Below, in pieces: positions 32,917-43,234 of a stretch of DNA of 46,032 nt (its first letter is position 1; each line of letters opens with the position of its first letter). The position numbers and the translations under genes were made by a program. Under the pieces are notes generated by a model. The model saw only the letters and a program-made list of their open reading frames with translations, was not told the DNA's origin and ran no database searches. This DNA is from Gamarada debralockiae (taxonomy: Eukaryota > Ascomycota > Leotiomycetes > Helotiales > Hyphodiscaceae): positions 1-46,032 of the forward strand of contig NXFV01000039.1 of assembly GCA_002803225.1 (NCBI GenBank), written 5' to 3'.

Positions 32917-33456
32917 ATGATGGAGGCTCTAGGGGCCACCTTTCAAGACTTAGGTCTAGACGTCGAGGAATATGAAGAAAAGCCTTCTTTCGAGGAGCCC
33001 GAGGAAGATGAGGAACAAGATGTTGACGATTACTCCACCGCTGGAATGCAAAATCCTGGCGGACCTCAGGCTCGGCCCCCAAATACACAAGAACTAAGCA
33101 CAACTATGCCAGCTTCAACTTAGTGTCCCGCATCTGGGACGCAAACTGCCCGCGGAACCTAAGCAGAACGCAAAACCGGAACTGAACCAACAGGTTCTGC
33201 ACCTTCTATCGCGGGGCCCTCACAGCCCCAAAAACCTTCCGCACCTCGCACCGGCTGTCCGTGGAACAACCCCAACTGCAAAAGCTGCCAATGCAACCTT
33301 GGGTACCTAGCCATGGAACAGGAATGCGGCGTAGGCCGCAACATGCCGAGGACATTAGGCGGGAGGAGGACGCTGAAGCGGCGAAAAGGAAGAAGGTGGT
33401 GGGACTGTAGACCTTGTCCGTGGAACAATTATAATTTTCCTGGTTGTAGACGTTGA
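32917..33456 (+). pseudogene. Cys-rich reading frame with two in-frame stops
   Basis: One frame runs from ATG 32917 (MMEALGATFQDLGLDVEEYE, acidic) through stops TAG 33121-33123 and TAA 33160-33162 into a basic, Cys/Trp-rich end with a doubled motif: CPWNNPNCKSCQC near 33254-33295 and CRPCPWNNYNFPGC near 33408-33447, stop at 33454-33456. No tested intron removes both stops in frame. It may be a decayed gene for a small Cys-rich protein, or the stops may lie in an intron with unusual sites. I do not recognise a family. The minus strand has a competing open frame (33206-33709). Confidence 0.3.
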
Positions 33457-33709
33457 GTTGGCTTCCATTTGTTAGCGGATGCAGATAACTATGAAGGGAA
33501 TGCGGATTGGTAGGAGGGCTGATGTGGGTAAGAGGCATGTTTCCAGCGTGATGTTCTGGTTCGTTCGCAATGGAAGCCGCAAGTGCTGTTGGAGAAGATG
33601 TCTCAGACCTACCATTGTTATCGTATAATGTGCGTGGATATGATCGGGGATCGCCCATGGAAAGGCTCGGGGCAAGGTTCAGCCAGTCATTCCAGATACC
33701 CCAACCCAT
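33206..33709 (-). CDS. Hypothetical protein, alternative to the plus-strand Cys-rich frame
   Basis: A 167-codon open frame from ATG 33709. Its first ~95 residues (MGWGIWNDWLNLAPSLSMGD, Ser/Thr/Pro/His/Asn-rich) look protein-like; the rest lies opposite the plus-strand Cys-rich frame. A 44 bp intron-like piece (GTCTAC...CTTCAG, about 33370-33413) may end the first exon. At most one of the two strands is coding in the overlap. No family recognised. Confidence 0.3.
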   Translation of the reverse strand: MGWGIWNDWLNLAPSLSMGDPRSYPRTLYDNNGRSETSSPTALAASIANEPEHHAGNMPLTHISPPTNPHSLHSYLHPLTNGSQLNVYNQENYNCSTDKVYSPTTFFLFAASASSSRLMSSACCGLRRIPVPWLGTQGCIGSFCSWGCSTDSRCEVRKVFGAVRAPR

Positions 33710-33762
33710 CTCCGCTCTAACACTGAGCCTACGTTACCGCTGACCAGCCAGGAGCATCACGT

Positions 33763-34010
33763 GAAATTTTGTTGCACGTCGCGGTTTCCTCAGTCTCAGT
33801 CTGCCAGAATATCTCTCAGCCAAGAATCTCACTCGGACTGAGTCTCTCTTTCAGATTCTTAGACCTATCAAGAAGCTAAACCATTTATCAGTAATCAGTT
33901 TGAGTAACTCAAAGCCTTAAAATTATCTTAGAGGAGGGGATTATGAATTGAAAGTGTAATAATCTCCGAGAGCTTGAATGAAACTGAGATGCAACGTGCA
34001 ACAAAAATTC
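33763..34010. mobile_element. MITE family 2, copy 1 (248 bp)
   Basis: Ends are a 20 bp inverted repeat with two mismatches: GAAATTTTGTTGCACGTCGC at the left and the reverse complement of GAATTTTTGTTGCACGTTGC at the right. Internal sequence is A/T-rich with AATCTTAGAC-like pieces also present in the next copy. I could not identify a target duplication. Confidence 0.65.
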
Positions 34011-34107
34011 AGGGGCAGTCTGAATTCTAATGGGTAGTGAATCTGCGCTTCACTCTCACCTCAAGCGAGAATGTGACCGTGTTCAAGTGGAACCTGAACA
34101 AGCAGAG

Positions 34108-34332
34108 TGTTTTTGTTGCACGTCGCAAATCTCAGAATCCCGCCCATGTATCTCAGTCTGCAATTAGAATCTTAGACTTCCGACCCTCTGTCTCTTCTCT
34201 GCTTTATTCGCCATGTACTAGAACCTAGTTTGAGCTTCAAGTCTCTTTAGAAACTCTCAAGATTTTAAGAAATTCCAACATGCTTTTATGAGATAGACAT
34301 CTCAGACTGAGATGAGATGTGCAACAAAACTT
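34108..34332. mobile_element. MITE family 2, copy 2 (about 225 bp)
   Basis: Left end TTTTTGTTGCACGTCGC and right end (reverse complement) TTTTGTTGCACATCTC, the same terminal core TTTTGTTGCAC as at 33763-34010. Internal CAGTCTGCAATTAGAATCTT and AGTTTGAG pieces match copy 1 loosely. The exact ends are uncertain by a few bases. Confidence 0.6.
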
Positions 34333-34339
34333 CGGGTTG

Positions 34340-35463
34340 GGTAGTTGTAGATGCAATGTTGCATTCAACTTGTTGACAGAACTTAATGAGTCATAGCTTG
34401 CGATGGGAGGAGAATTGTCGGAGGCGCAAACCAGCGGCAGTTGGTTTATTTTGGCGTTGATGTTGCAGGGAAAGTTGTGAAATTGTAGATAATTGAAAGA
34501 ATGTCTTCTAGTCATCATAAAGTAAATTATCACAGCTTCGAGACTATGAAAGGTCTTGCACGTTAGCTCTGTATAAGCACATCTAGTTATAGTCTCAATA
34601 AGAGAGCTTTGCATCAATTCATCAACTAGTGTCTATGTGCCAAATTCCACTTATCTACCCAATGAGAACCTGTGTTGCTCACATCTGCCACTCTTTCACG
34701 GTTTTGGGGCTGCCCTAGCCATGGGAAAGCATTTTGACCGCACTGACCCACCGATCGTGACAGGAAGAATCCCCAACAAGAGCTCTGTCGCTGCAACTAA
34801 AGCTTATCATGATGCAAACCGACTGCTCGCCCTGAGCCTTTTGCCGTATCTATATAATAACAAGGGAAACCTGCACACATCATTGCTTGGTTAGTGTATC
34901 CCAACTTCATTCTGTTAAGACTACATCTTACGGGGCCATCCCTAGTCCTAAAAGCCCTAGTAGCGAGCTTGCCCATTGGTATCCTAGAGCTGAGAGCCTT
35001 GCGTCAGCTACTATCTTAATATGCTCCTACATTTTAAGGACTTACCGTTATACATTTGCACGCCAAAAAGAGGGAACGCCGCGGCGAAGAAGTTTCGAAT
35101 GAGGCTATTCGCCGCAAGAGCTACCCAAGATGTCAATCATGTCCTGCTCCAAAAATGTTGTTGAGGTTACCACCTGATGCCGCATAGAGCGTATACTGCG
35201 ACGTGGTCAATTCTCGCTTGGGCCTAGGACAAATGGAGAGCTTACGGACTCCACGAGGAATGCAAAGACCCCTGAATAAACACAGATAATGCTTTGTCAA
35301 AGTTAGCGAACCCAGGAAATTCTGCGGGAACTCAGTAAGCCATTACGCTATTCTAAACAGGACAGAAAATAGGATAGGAACTTGAAATATCGGTTAGTAA
35401 ATAGCAGGCTCCACAGCTACAGGTGCTCACGCATACCTATCCAATGTACCTACGTGATCCGGA
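34340..35463. other. Gene-poor stretch downstream of the truncated MFS gene
   Basis: No supported gene. A plus frame at 34637-34894 contains LPLFHGFGAALAM, which recalls an AMP-binding enzyme motif, but nothing else around it fits. This is where the missing C-terminal part of the MFS gene would be expected. Confidence 0.4.
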
Positions 35464-37408
35464 TTAGCACCAGACTCTACCGTAGTATACACATCTGCTA
35501 TCGGAGCCCACCGAGGAATATGTCGTCCAGCCTGCAAGGGTAGTATTCAGTACATCGTTTGGGGAAGAGAGATTGTGCTGGATTGCTCGTACCGAAACCA
35601 AATAACGAAATAGGTACCAAAATAACACCAAGTATCGAAGGAATCAACCGATACTCTGGCTCAAGCCCGCCGAGATGCTCACGTTGCCCTTCCTTGCTCT
35701 TTGTCCTTACTATCCGTAGGTAATTTCTCCGCCAAAGCGGATCGCTAAGAACACCAAAAATAATACCTATTAGTAACCCAAGGAATGCAAGACCTGTTTG
35801 TGAAAGAGTAAAGCCATGGTTGTTCCCAAAAACCAGTGGGTATACGCCAAAGAAAAGATAGATTATTCCTAGAAGGACCGCCGATAAGGCGCCAAGACTA
35901 AGACACTGCGACGTCACCGTTAGCTAAATGTGATCTAAACCCGAAAAATGATGCTTGGCTTACCATTGGTTCGAAGATGAGTAGCTGGAAGGGCCGTATG
36001 CAAGACCACGCCATCGTTTCGATGATAGATCGATCCGTTCTCTCGATCGGCGCATACCAGGCATTATTACCAGTATCCTTCCGGAGGCGACGAGCTTTCT
36101 GCTTAAGAAGGGTAGGATGATAAGTCTCCGGTACGAATAGGATAATTAAGGCAAGTTGTACGCCAGACCAAATTAAAAGCACATAGAAAGTCCATCGCCA
36201 ATTGGTGTGCTGATTGATGAAGCCTCCAATTAGAGGCCCAAGTTCTGGCCTGGTACTTCGTCAGTACCGCAAAATCACAAGGGGTACCTTCGATCCCCCA
36301 AGAACGTGATCCACCGGAGTGATTGTGGAAGAGGCTGGATGACAGTGCCAGACCTAGCCCTCAATTCTCTTGGGCTTGATTGATCGGATCACTTCGCGGG
36401 ATGTGTACTAACCCAAGGAAAGGAGACGCGGTGAATATAATCATTGGCGCCGATAACTCGTGCGGCAGGAACATATCGCCAATTGTGCCTCCTGAAACAG
36501 AGAGGAATGCTGAGCCGGCAAATCCGCCAAAGAAACGCGCCACCAGCATAGTTTGGATGTTCGGTGACACTGCGCATGGGATCAGCCATATCCAAAAGCC
36601 CCCAAATGACCATATGTAGATTTGTCGTCGGCCGTAGAACTGTTGATCGATAACATTAGTGTTCGTTGATCAATACTAGGGCCCGAATTGGGGTTTGTAT
36701 TACATACTTCAGATAATGGAGCAAGGATTATAGTTCCCCATCCAAGCCCTAATACGTATAAGCTGATGCCGAGGGTTGCAACCTGGACAGGAATTCAACG
36801 CTCGGCTTTACTGCCCAAGATACCGGCTGGTGACTTACCATTCTAGAGGTATGGAATCGCGGCATCATTTGATCGTAGATACTGGAATAGATGGACGAGG
36901 CGCAAGTACTAATCTCGATCAGCTATTATGCCTACGCATCCAGATAGGGAAGGAAATCCACGTGGAACTCTTTGGTCGGCACTCACACGCATAATGAACT
37001 AGTCGAGACGATAAAGCAGATGATCCAACGTTGGACCTTGTTCTTGTTCCCCGGATTTAAAGGATCCGCATCGCCATCAAAGGTGACTTCAAACTGCTCC
37101 TCCCGTTCCTGGGCTATGTCATCTAAGCGGGGCACTGTATGAGCACCATCGCCCACGGCTTCGCTGAAGTGATTATTGCCAGCTGCTCTGGCATCTGTTC
37201 GCTCGAATCGTACGGTGTGAAGGCTGCTTGATCGAGATGAAGGATCGTCATCTGGCTGGTCTCCGTTTCCCATAGATCCATAGCTCTCCTCACAACCTTC
37301 CTTATTGCCCTGGTCGTCCGGTTGTCTATCCTCACCAGCGGAAGGGGTATTATTATTGTAGGGTGAGCTGAGGCCTTGAATTTCTCTATCGTATTTTTCT
37401 CGACCCAT
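35464..37408 (-). CDS. DHA1-type MFS drug/polyamine transporter, C-terminally truncated
   Basis: Seven exons from ATG 37408: 37408-36987, 36908-36839, 36782-36708, 36639-36413, 36249-35964, 35905-35593, 35531-35464; all introns are GT-AG and phases agree, giving 486 residues. The first ~130 residues are hydrophilic, then TM1 (WIICFIVSTSSLCVTCASSI), MVATLGISLYVLGLGWGTII, motif A-like LAPLSEFYGRRQIYIW, VARFFGGFAGSAFLSVSGGT, GPELGPLIGGFINQ, WRWTFYVLLIWSGVQLALI, FVPETYHP, and TM7-9 (LSLGALSAVLLGIIYLFFGV; TLSQTGLAFLGLLIGIIFGV; LGVILVPISLFGF). After GWTTYSSV the family continues with about 90 residues of TM10-12, but here the frame ends GSDSRCVYYGRVWC and stops. The protein is therefore very likely non-functional or partial. 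Fluconazole/polyamine exporter subfamily by motif order. Confidence 0.7.
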
Positions 37409-37850
37409 AGTTGACCACGTTGTGAATTTTGTCTAAGTGATTGTTGCCGCTGCGGGGGAAGTGGGCACGAGATCGTCTATAAACCAACGAAAGAATGAAG
37501 TCGAACAGACGAACCCTAACCACTTGGGAATGAAGAAGTCTGTGCTGGGAATGCTCCATCGACTTACGAGAATATACCGGCAGGAATGTATTCCCCAGTG
37601 GTCTAAATGTTTACGATGATCCAACCGTCTCTGGACGACGAAACGCTCTCAAGCCGCTTGCGCCGTGATTCGGTTTCCCTATGGTTACTCACTTGCAATT
37701 TGACAACTTCCATAAGCGGCCCACTCGTAAGTGTTGCATCACCTACTGAAAAAGGCGACGCGTGTATGCGATGCCGTATGGAATGCCCTAGCCGTTCGCA
37801 CTTTTTGTGGTTCGCACGACTGCCGAGCAAGCGGGACAAGAAAACTGGTA
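37409..37850. other. Upstream region of the truncated MFS gene
   Basis: No supported gene. Short frames on both strands overlap each other. The stretch ends at the TA target of MITE family 1 copy 2. Confidence 0.4.
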
Positions 37851-38125
37851 TTGTAGAAGGAACGAAATGCGAGTATGAGCGCGTCCCGATTGCGCTGTGT
37901 ATCGCACGTGTTCTCAGTGAGGGATAAAACAAGAACAATGTAAAACGAAGGTCATAGTGCTTGAAAGCACACCCAAATGTGTCTGAAAACGAGGTAAAAA
38001 ACTGTATTGTGTGATGCCTAAGTATCTAAGTGCTGTCCCAGCTGCGAAGACCATTTATGTCCCGCTGGCACGTGACATCCAGCTAAGCGAGGTTGGCAAC
38101 AACGTGACCGATTTCCCCACCACAG
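37851..38125 (+). mobile_element. MITE family 1, copy 2 (275 bp), TA duplication
   Basis: Starts TTGTAGAAGGAACG after TA (37849-37850) and ends CCCCACCACAG before TA (38126-38127). The same central features as copies 1 and 3 are present: GAGCGCGTCCCGATTGCGCT, GTAAAACGAAGGTCAT and GGCACGTGACATCCAGCTAA. It lies 443 bp upstream of the MFS start codon. Confidence 0.85.
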
Positions 38126-38369
38126 TATATAAAGCCGAAAACCGAACGCTGATTCCGGAGCGGTTTTCGTACAGAGGCTGTGCACAGCCCTAGAGTGTCT
38201 CACTAATTAGTGAAACACCGAAATCCGAAAGTTGAAAACGCGGTGGTCCCATAACAGCCGGGCTCTGCATGGTTCTCGATCAACTCTAAGCACTTCCGCT
38301 ATGTTTCTTAGTAGTAATTCATTGACCGCCGGGGAATCAAGTCCCAGAGGCACAATCGAATATCTGCTA

Positions 38370-38643
38370 TGAAGGACGCCACCAAAAGTCATGAGACTAC
38401 AGGGTGTATAGGCGGCCCTAAGCCCTGAAGCAGCCTGGAGACGCCTGAGGGAGACGCTGTAGTCCAGGCAACGGCCCCTGTAGAGTGTAGTATTTTACAA
38501 CGATTGGACGCCCGTAATTCGCTTGGGTTTTTACAGGGGCTTTACCGGGCTCTTTGGGCCGCGCACGCCAATTCTACCGGGTTTTACAGGCTGTAATTGG
38601 CCTAAATGCCCTGTAGTCTCATGACTTTTGGTGGCGTCCCTCG
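38370..38643. mobile_element. MITE family 3 (274 bp), 31 bp perfect terminal repeats, TA duplication
   Basis: Perfect 31 bp inverted arms at 38374-38404 (GGACGCCACCAAAAGTCATG, then AGACTACAGGG) and 38609-38639; four more bases on each side match partly, and TA flanks both ends (38368-38369, 38644-38645). No coding frame. The TA target suggests mobilisation by a Tc1-mariner transposase. The arms differ from both mariner elements in this window. Confidence 0.85.
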
Positions 38644-39181
38644 TAAGCCTATTCTGGCTACGTCCAAACTCTGTTTTGAGCCCAAAACAGCAATACCTCT
38701 AACAAACTCTCGAAACTCTATTCCGTGAAACTTGTCTTACCTATACTATCCCCATTCTATAGTCCGTGGCCCGTAGACAACTAAGACCTCTCTCTCGCAC
38801 ACAATAATCCTCCACAAATGTCGACTCAATGCGAAGTAAATCATCCTATAATAGACCGAAGTAGCTAACCACCCAAATTCAGCAACTCCATGCGGTGTTA
38901 GAGGGGTTATGCTGGATTGAGAATAGGTTGGAATAGATAGCATCATTTTGAAGGTATGGTATTTCACATATGAGGTGGTTAAAACCAATGGTATATGAGC
39001 AATAAAAGATCTTACTTTTTGATGGAACATGAGATATTTTCGTGTAAAAAAAACACGACTAATTAAATCCATCAATCACCTACCGGGGGGCTACGCCGAC
39101 AATAACTCCATGCTTGCTATCCTGAGCTTCAACACGCTTTGAATATTGCTACATGCCTGCGCCCTTCCTGTGTCCGGCCCT
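38644..39181. other. Intergenic, 3' of the FAD monooxygenase gene
   Basis: No supported gene. A minus frame at 38746-39075 exists, but is A/T-driven and shows no family feature. Confidence 0.4.
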
Positions 39182-40511
39182 CTAAAGATCCAAATTCTCC
39201 TCTTCGACATCATATGCCAATGGCTTTTGCCCCAAACCCATCTTGTCCATATTGAATGCCTGATAAGCCCACAATACTCCAGAAGCCACTGTCTCGTTGA
39301 CCGCCAGACGCCAGCTACTCGTACTTTTGCGTATACCTCCGTTGCGTTCGGCAGTCTTGACAATTTCGTTCACCCGGGGCCTCCTCCTCTTGTCATATAC
39401 CCTAAAGACATCGTTAAGTGAATAGTTGGTTTTCTGGAGGAGTCGCGACAGCAAGAAAACATCTTCAAGCGCCATCGAGACACCTTGACTGGCATGGGGT
39501 TGCATCGCGTGAGCGGCATCGCCAATAATAAGACACCGGCCCTTTGACCATACTCCACCCAATGGGAGTCTAAAAATGGGATAGAACCTGACCACCAAGG
39601 TCTGGTTGATGACTCTCCTCAATATATCCCCCCACTCCCCTTGCAGACCTTTCAAGCATTCGTTCATAGTGGTCTTAAACTCGTCCACTTCTTTCTTGCC
39701 GTGGTGCTCCCATCCGTCACGGGTATTGCCTTCGCTAGGCATCTTCACTTCGCGGGAGAAGAACCAGTATATGCTGTCCTGCGACGCGGTGCAGGGAGTA
39801 AGGGCAATGAGCCCATCGGTGGTCAAAGTTGCGTTGATGCCTTGGAGGGACCTTGCGGCGGGAGGTAGCTGGGAGGTAGGAACTATAGAAAAGACGTTCG
39901 AAATGTCCGAATACTCAGGAACGATCTCCGGGTCAACGTAGGTCTTTCGAACAGCGGAATGAATACCGTCACAGCCGAGCAGGAGGTCTGCGGTATCGCT
40001 CGTACCGTCAGAAAAGGTCGCAGTGACTCCAGTAGCATTCTCCTCGATCTTCACCAATTTCTTCCCGAAGTGAATCGGGATTCTAGCCTTCTGCGCTGCT
40101 CCCATCAGCACTTCCATCAGTTCAACTCTTCTGATTCTCATGTAGCCAAATCCAGTCTTTCCCCTGCTCCATCCTGTCATATCCATTTTCCCAATGACAT
40201 GGCCCTTGACTGAGTGGACGACGAGCTCAGAGCCAGTAGAGCCTCGGGCTAGGAGATCCCCCCACAGTCCGAGACGGTCTAAAATTCTTGAACCGTTTGA
40301 TGGGATACCTAGAGCCCCACCGAGTGTGGTTGGCTCCGTACGGACTTCGTAGACTACTGGGGTTATGTTGTTATTCTTCTGGAGATGCAAGGCTGCTGCT
40401 ATGCCGGCTGGGCCAGCTCCGATGATGAGCACCTAGGTGTAGACCAGGTCAGATGGAATTTACAAACTCATCTTGCCATGGGATAGGTCATACCTTATTA
40501 ATAAGGGGCAT
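39182..40511 (-). CDS. FAD-dependent aromatic-ring/salicylate-type monooxygenase (group A flavin hydroxylase fold)
   Basis: Two exons: 40511-40494 (MPLINK) and 40432-39182, with a 61 bp intron (GTATGA...ACCTAG), phase 0; 422 residues. The large exon alone has no ATG at its start. Fold markers: GxGxxG at 11-16 (LIIGAGPAGIAAALHLQK), the DG motif at 157-168 (LLGCDGIHSAVR), and the GD motif at 310-325 (GDAAHAMQPHASQGVSMALE). These bind the ADP and ribityl parts of FAD; NAD(P)H supplies electrons and O2 gives the hydroxyl in this family. No signal or membrane segment. Such enzymes serve catabolism of aromatics or tailoring in secondary metabolism; the substrate cannot be told. Neighbours are an MFS pseudogene-like transporter and MITEs, so a decayed cluster is possible but not shown. 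Confidence 0.85.
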
Positions 40512-41930
40512 TTTCGTGGAAACTAATGTTCAAACTACAGAGCGGACTCTTCAAGATCGTTTTTGGCTTTGAGAAAGTATTCCAGAGCAAGCATTGGAGT
40601 ATGAAGAAAGGAAGACCACCGTTTTATTCACCTACAAGGCTCAGCTACGATACTTATCCGTCGGCGTGCACGCATCGTTCGACCATCGAGTCGCGATTCT
40701 AGCGCCGAAGCTCCGAAATTGTTTGTCTTACCCTCGGAAACACTAATCGCACCTGCCGAGCCATCGGTCAAGGCTTAATTTTGAGTTGGAGGGGGGAACA
40801 TTGGGGTATTTTCCAGAATCAAACTCACTTTCGTACAGGGCCAATCCTTTTCCGTTCCGTCCATCTCTCGAAGATTCTACTGTAACAGGGGAATTCAGCC
40901 AATATGGTGTCAAGGTTTTGCTATATTTTACCTTAATAGGTTTAAACAGCTTGCAGAAGCTTGCATACAAAGGGATTGATTTTTCGGCTCTGTACGAAAG
41001 TACTACCCACTCTGTACTGTCCAGGCAGCCTTCAAAGCTTGCAAGTTTTGACTATTTTTGAGCCACCATATCCTACTTGCGGGTTGCCTTCATCCAATCA
41101 TATTACTGCAGTGTTATTACATCGAGTAATTGGTTCCATGATAAACAATTGCACCTATAGCTTTCCGGTAAGTCTAACCATTGTGATAGCATTGAGACTT
41201 GAGGTAATGGGATGGGCAGTGCCGTAAGCTTACGATTCAGGGAACCAGAAGCTGAGCTAGTTCCACTCGCAGGAGGCACATTTGGGTTAATTCCGCGGTT
41301 GGACCAGCCGCATTAGTGTTGGGTTTTCTGAGGTTCCGGTTCAAATGAATATATTAACTTGACTGACCTTCTACTCTACAGGTTCTACGACCCCTATATA
41401 TCCCCTATTTACCTCCCTACTAGAAGCTTCCAGACTATACTTCCAGGGTATGAGTCACTGTATTTCTAAGCTTTGCCACCCCTGATTGCCACTACTATTG
41501 CCACTACTATATTAGTCTTAGGTATTTCCCAACAATTAGCAGCATGACTCGTTCAGAAACCCCACAGAATGCATTCCTGAGTCAGGTCTTCCGTGCCGCG
41601 AGCACGCTTCTCCGACGTCAACAATGTCCGCTAAATTGAATTTTGTACACGACTCTTTGTCCTACGAGCCTGCGCAAGGCTTCATCGAACCCATAATTCG
41701 GTTCTAACTTTAATACTTGCCCTGACTGAATAAAGAGATATAATCCGAAGGTTCGGAGTGAAAGTGTTACTTGTACAACAATAAAAAATGTCGAGTCGTT
41801 CAAGAGCTGAGGCGCTATCGCCTGTAACTGGAGGCTGCCTGTGTCAGGAGGTCAGAGCTGAAAGATGAAGATGTGATGGGCTCTCCAAGTCCCTATACAC
41901 CACGTTACAACGCAGTGATCACATCTGCAA
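40512..41930. other. Gene-poor region upstream of the FAD monooxygenase
   Basis: No supported gene. Overlapping frames on both strands at 40743-41061 have no family feature. A near-duplicate 15 bp unit (TTGCCACTACTAT) occurs at about 41489-41512. Confidence 0.4.
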
Positions 41931-42790
41931 TCCATGGAATTCCATTTAACTTCTCTGGAAGGATCCATTCCATTTTTGAATATCTATTCCATAGACCCCT
42001 ACCCTCCCCCCCTTCCTAAATAAACAGTAAATCCCTGAGTGTGGGTCGGAGGCTGTAAAGGACTTATTCTAGTGGTTAAATGCCTTTTCAGCCTCAGAGC
42101 TCAGTGTTGGCAGGTCTGTAGTGCAGTAGAAGGTACGGTGATATCTGGTGAGACGTACGAGCTCCGGATTCAGTGGCCGAGAAGTCATCGGAGACCGAAG
42201 CGCTGGATCTAAGCTGTAGATATAAGGGAAGGGTTGAACTTCATATGAAAGGGTAGAGATTTTGAATTGAAGCTTTCGAAACCCATTTTAGACTAGCGCT
42301 ATATGCACCTCAGTATTAGGGTTCTCATAACAACACTCAGGACAAAATGTGCTCTGTGTAGCAGGTCGAGGGTACTAACTGTAAAAGGTTCACGAAACAT
42401 ACAGGCCTATCAGTCACTGATTTCTATTTGCCAGATACCCTGGATTGATACCCACAGATCCCTTGTTGGAGCGGGGAATACGGTTTTTTTAAGGAAGGGG
42501 GCCGGGGGAGGTAATAGAACCATGGATCCATGGAATTTCCGTGGAACTAACCCCTGGTTTCTAGCCAAGCAGAGAGCTAGAATTCTTGTTCAAAGGTACA
42601 GAGAATTAGCCCCTCAACATGATACTACTCCTAATAGCCTCACCTAAAAGTCCGTGATTCCATGGACTTCGGGCTAAGAGTCAATGGATTCCACTATTTC
42701 CAAAGACGTCTGGAACGTTCCATAGAAGGTTCAAGAGCTCTGGAACCACGGAATTTTCATGGAACGAGATTCCAGACGTCCAACATTGTT
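41931..42790. repeat. Non-coding region dense in TGGAA/TTCCA palindromes
   Basis: Short palindromes recur: CCATGGAATTCCA near 41933, CCATGGATCCATGG near 42522, and many TGGAA/TTCCA words up to 42780. A clear inverted repeat pairs GACGTCTGGAACGTTCCAT (42705-42723) with its partner ATGGAACGAGATTCCAGACG (42759-42778), allowing a 3 bp insertion. A plus frame at 42303-42647 is not supported. A decayed foldback or LTR-type element is possible. Confidence 0.4.
42304..42336 (+). repeat. Short repeat shared with 940-972
   Basis: Same 33 bases as 940-972 with two C to T differences. Here it is preceded by GCTATA, which gives a candidate for the unoccupied TA target of MITE family 1 copy 1. Confidence 0.6.
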
Positions 42791-42897
42791 TACTACCTGA
42801 CCTAGCACCTCCCTGATCATGCCAGCTGGTTAGTCTGACAATTCATTATTGTTTACCGGATCACGCTAGAATACTAGCGTGGCTCAGACTACTAATA

Positions 42898-42925
42898 CAG
42901 TTAAACCTCGCTATAAGAATACCTG
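42898..42925 (+). repeat. Possible pogo/Tigger-type element terminus
   Basis: The string CAGTTAAACCTCGCTATAAG resembles the terminal repeats of pogo/Tigger elements (CAGT..AACCTC...TATAA) and is preceded by TA. The partner end is not in the window on this strand, so it may be a solo end. Call rests on recall of the consensus. Confidence 0.3.
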
Positions 42926-43234
42926 TAGATAAGAAGCACTTATCGTGGGGCGCTTTTGCCGAGTAATTTCCAGAAATCGCCTGTGATTTCTGGCACGCCA
43001 AATGATAACTCTTAGCGACCCCCTAGGGCGCCCCCTTCTAATAAATCCATCGTACAAACGCGACGCAATAGCGCTAAGCTAGCCTATAAGAGTTACATAT
43101 AAGGCCTAGTAAGATAGGTCTACAAATCACATTAAATAGGCTATCCAGGGCAGTGGCGTAGGGGCAAGCCTCCCTGCAGCTGCCAAGTCTCCAGGCGCAA
43201 GCGTAGGCGCGGTCCCTGGCGGCGGCCCAAAGTA

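Noticed and set aside
34637..34894. Fragment resembling an AMP-binding enzyme (LPLFHGFG)
   Set aside because: Only one short motif matches and the neighbouring frames carry no other part of the family.
38746..39075. Minus-strand 109-codon frame
   Set aside because: A/T-driven composition, no domain, and lies directly past the end of the FAD monooxygenase gene.
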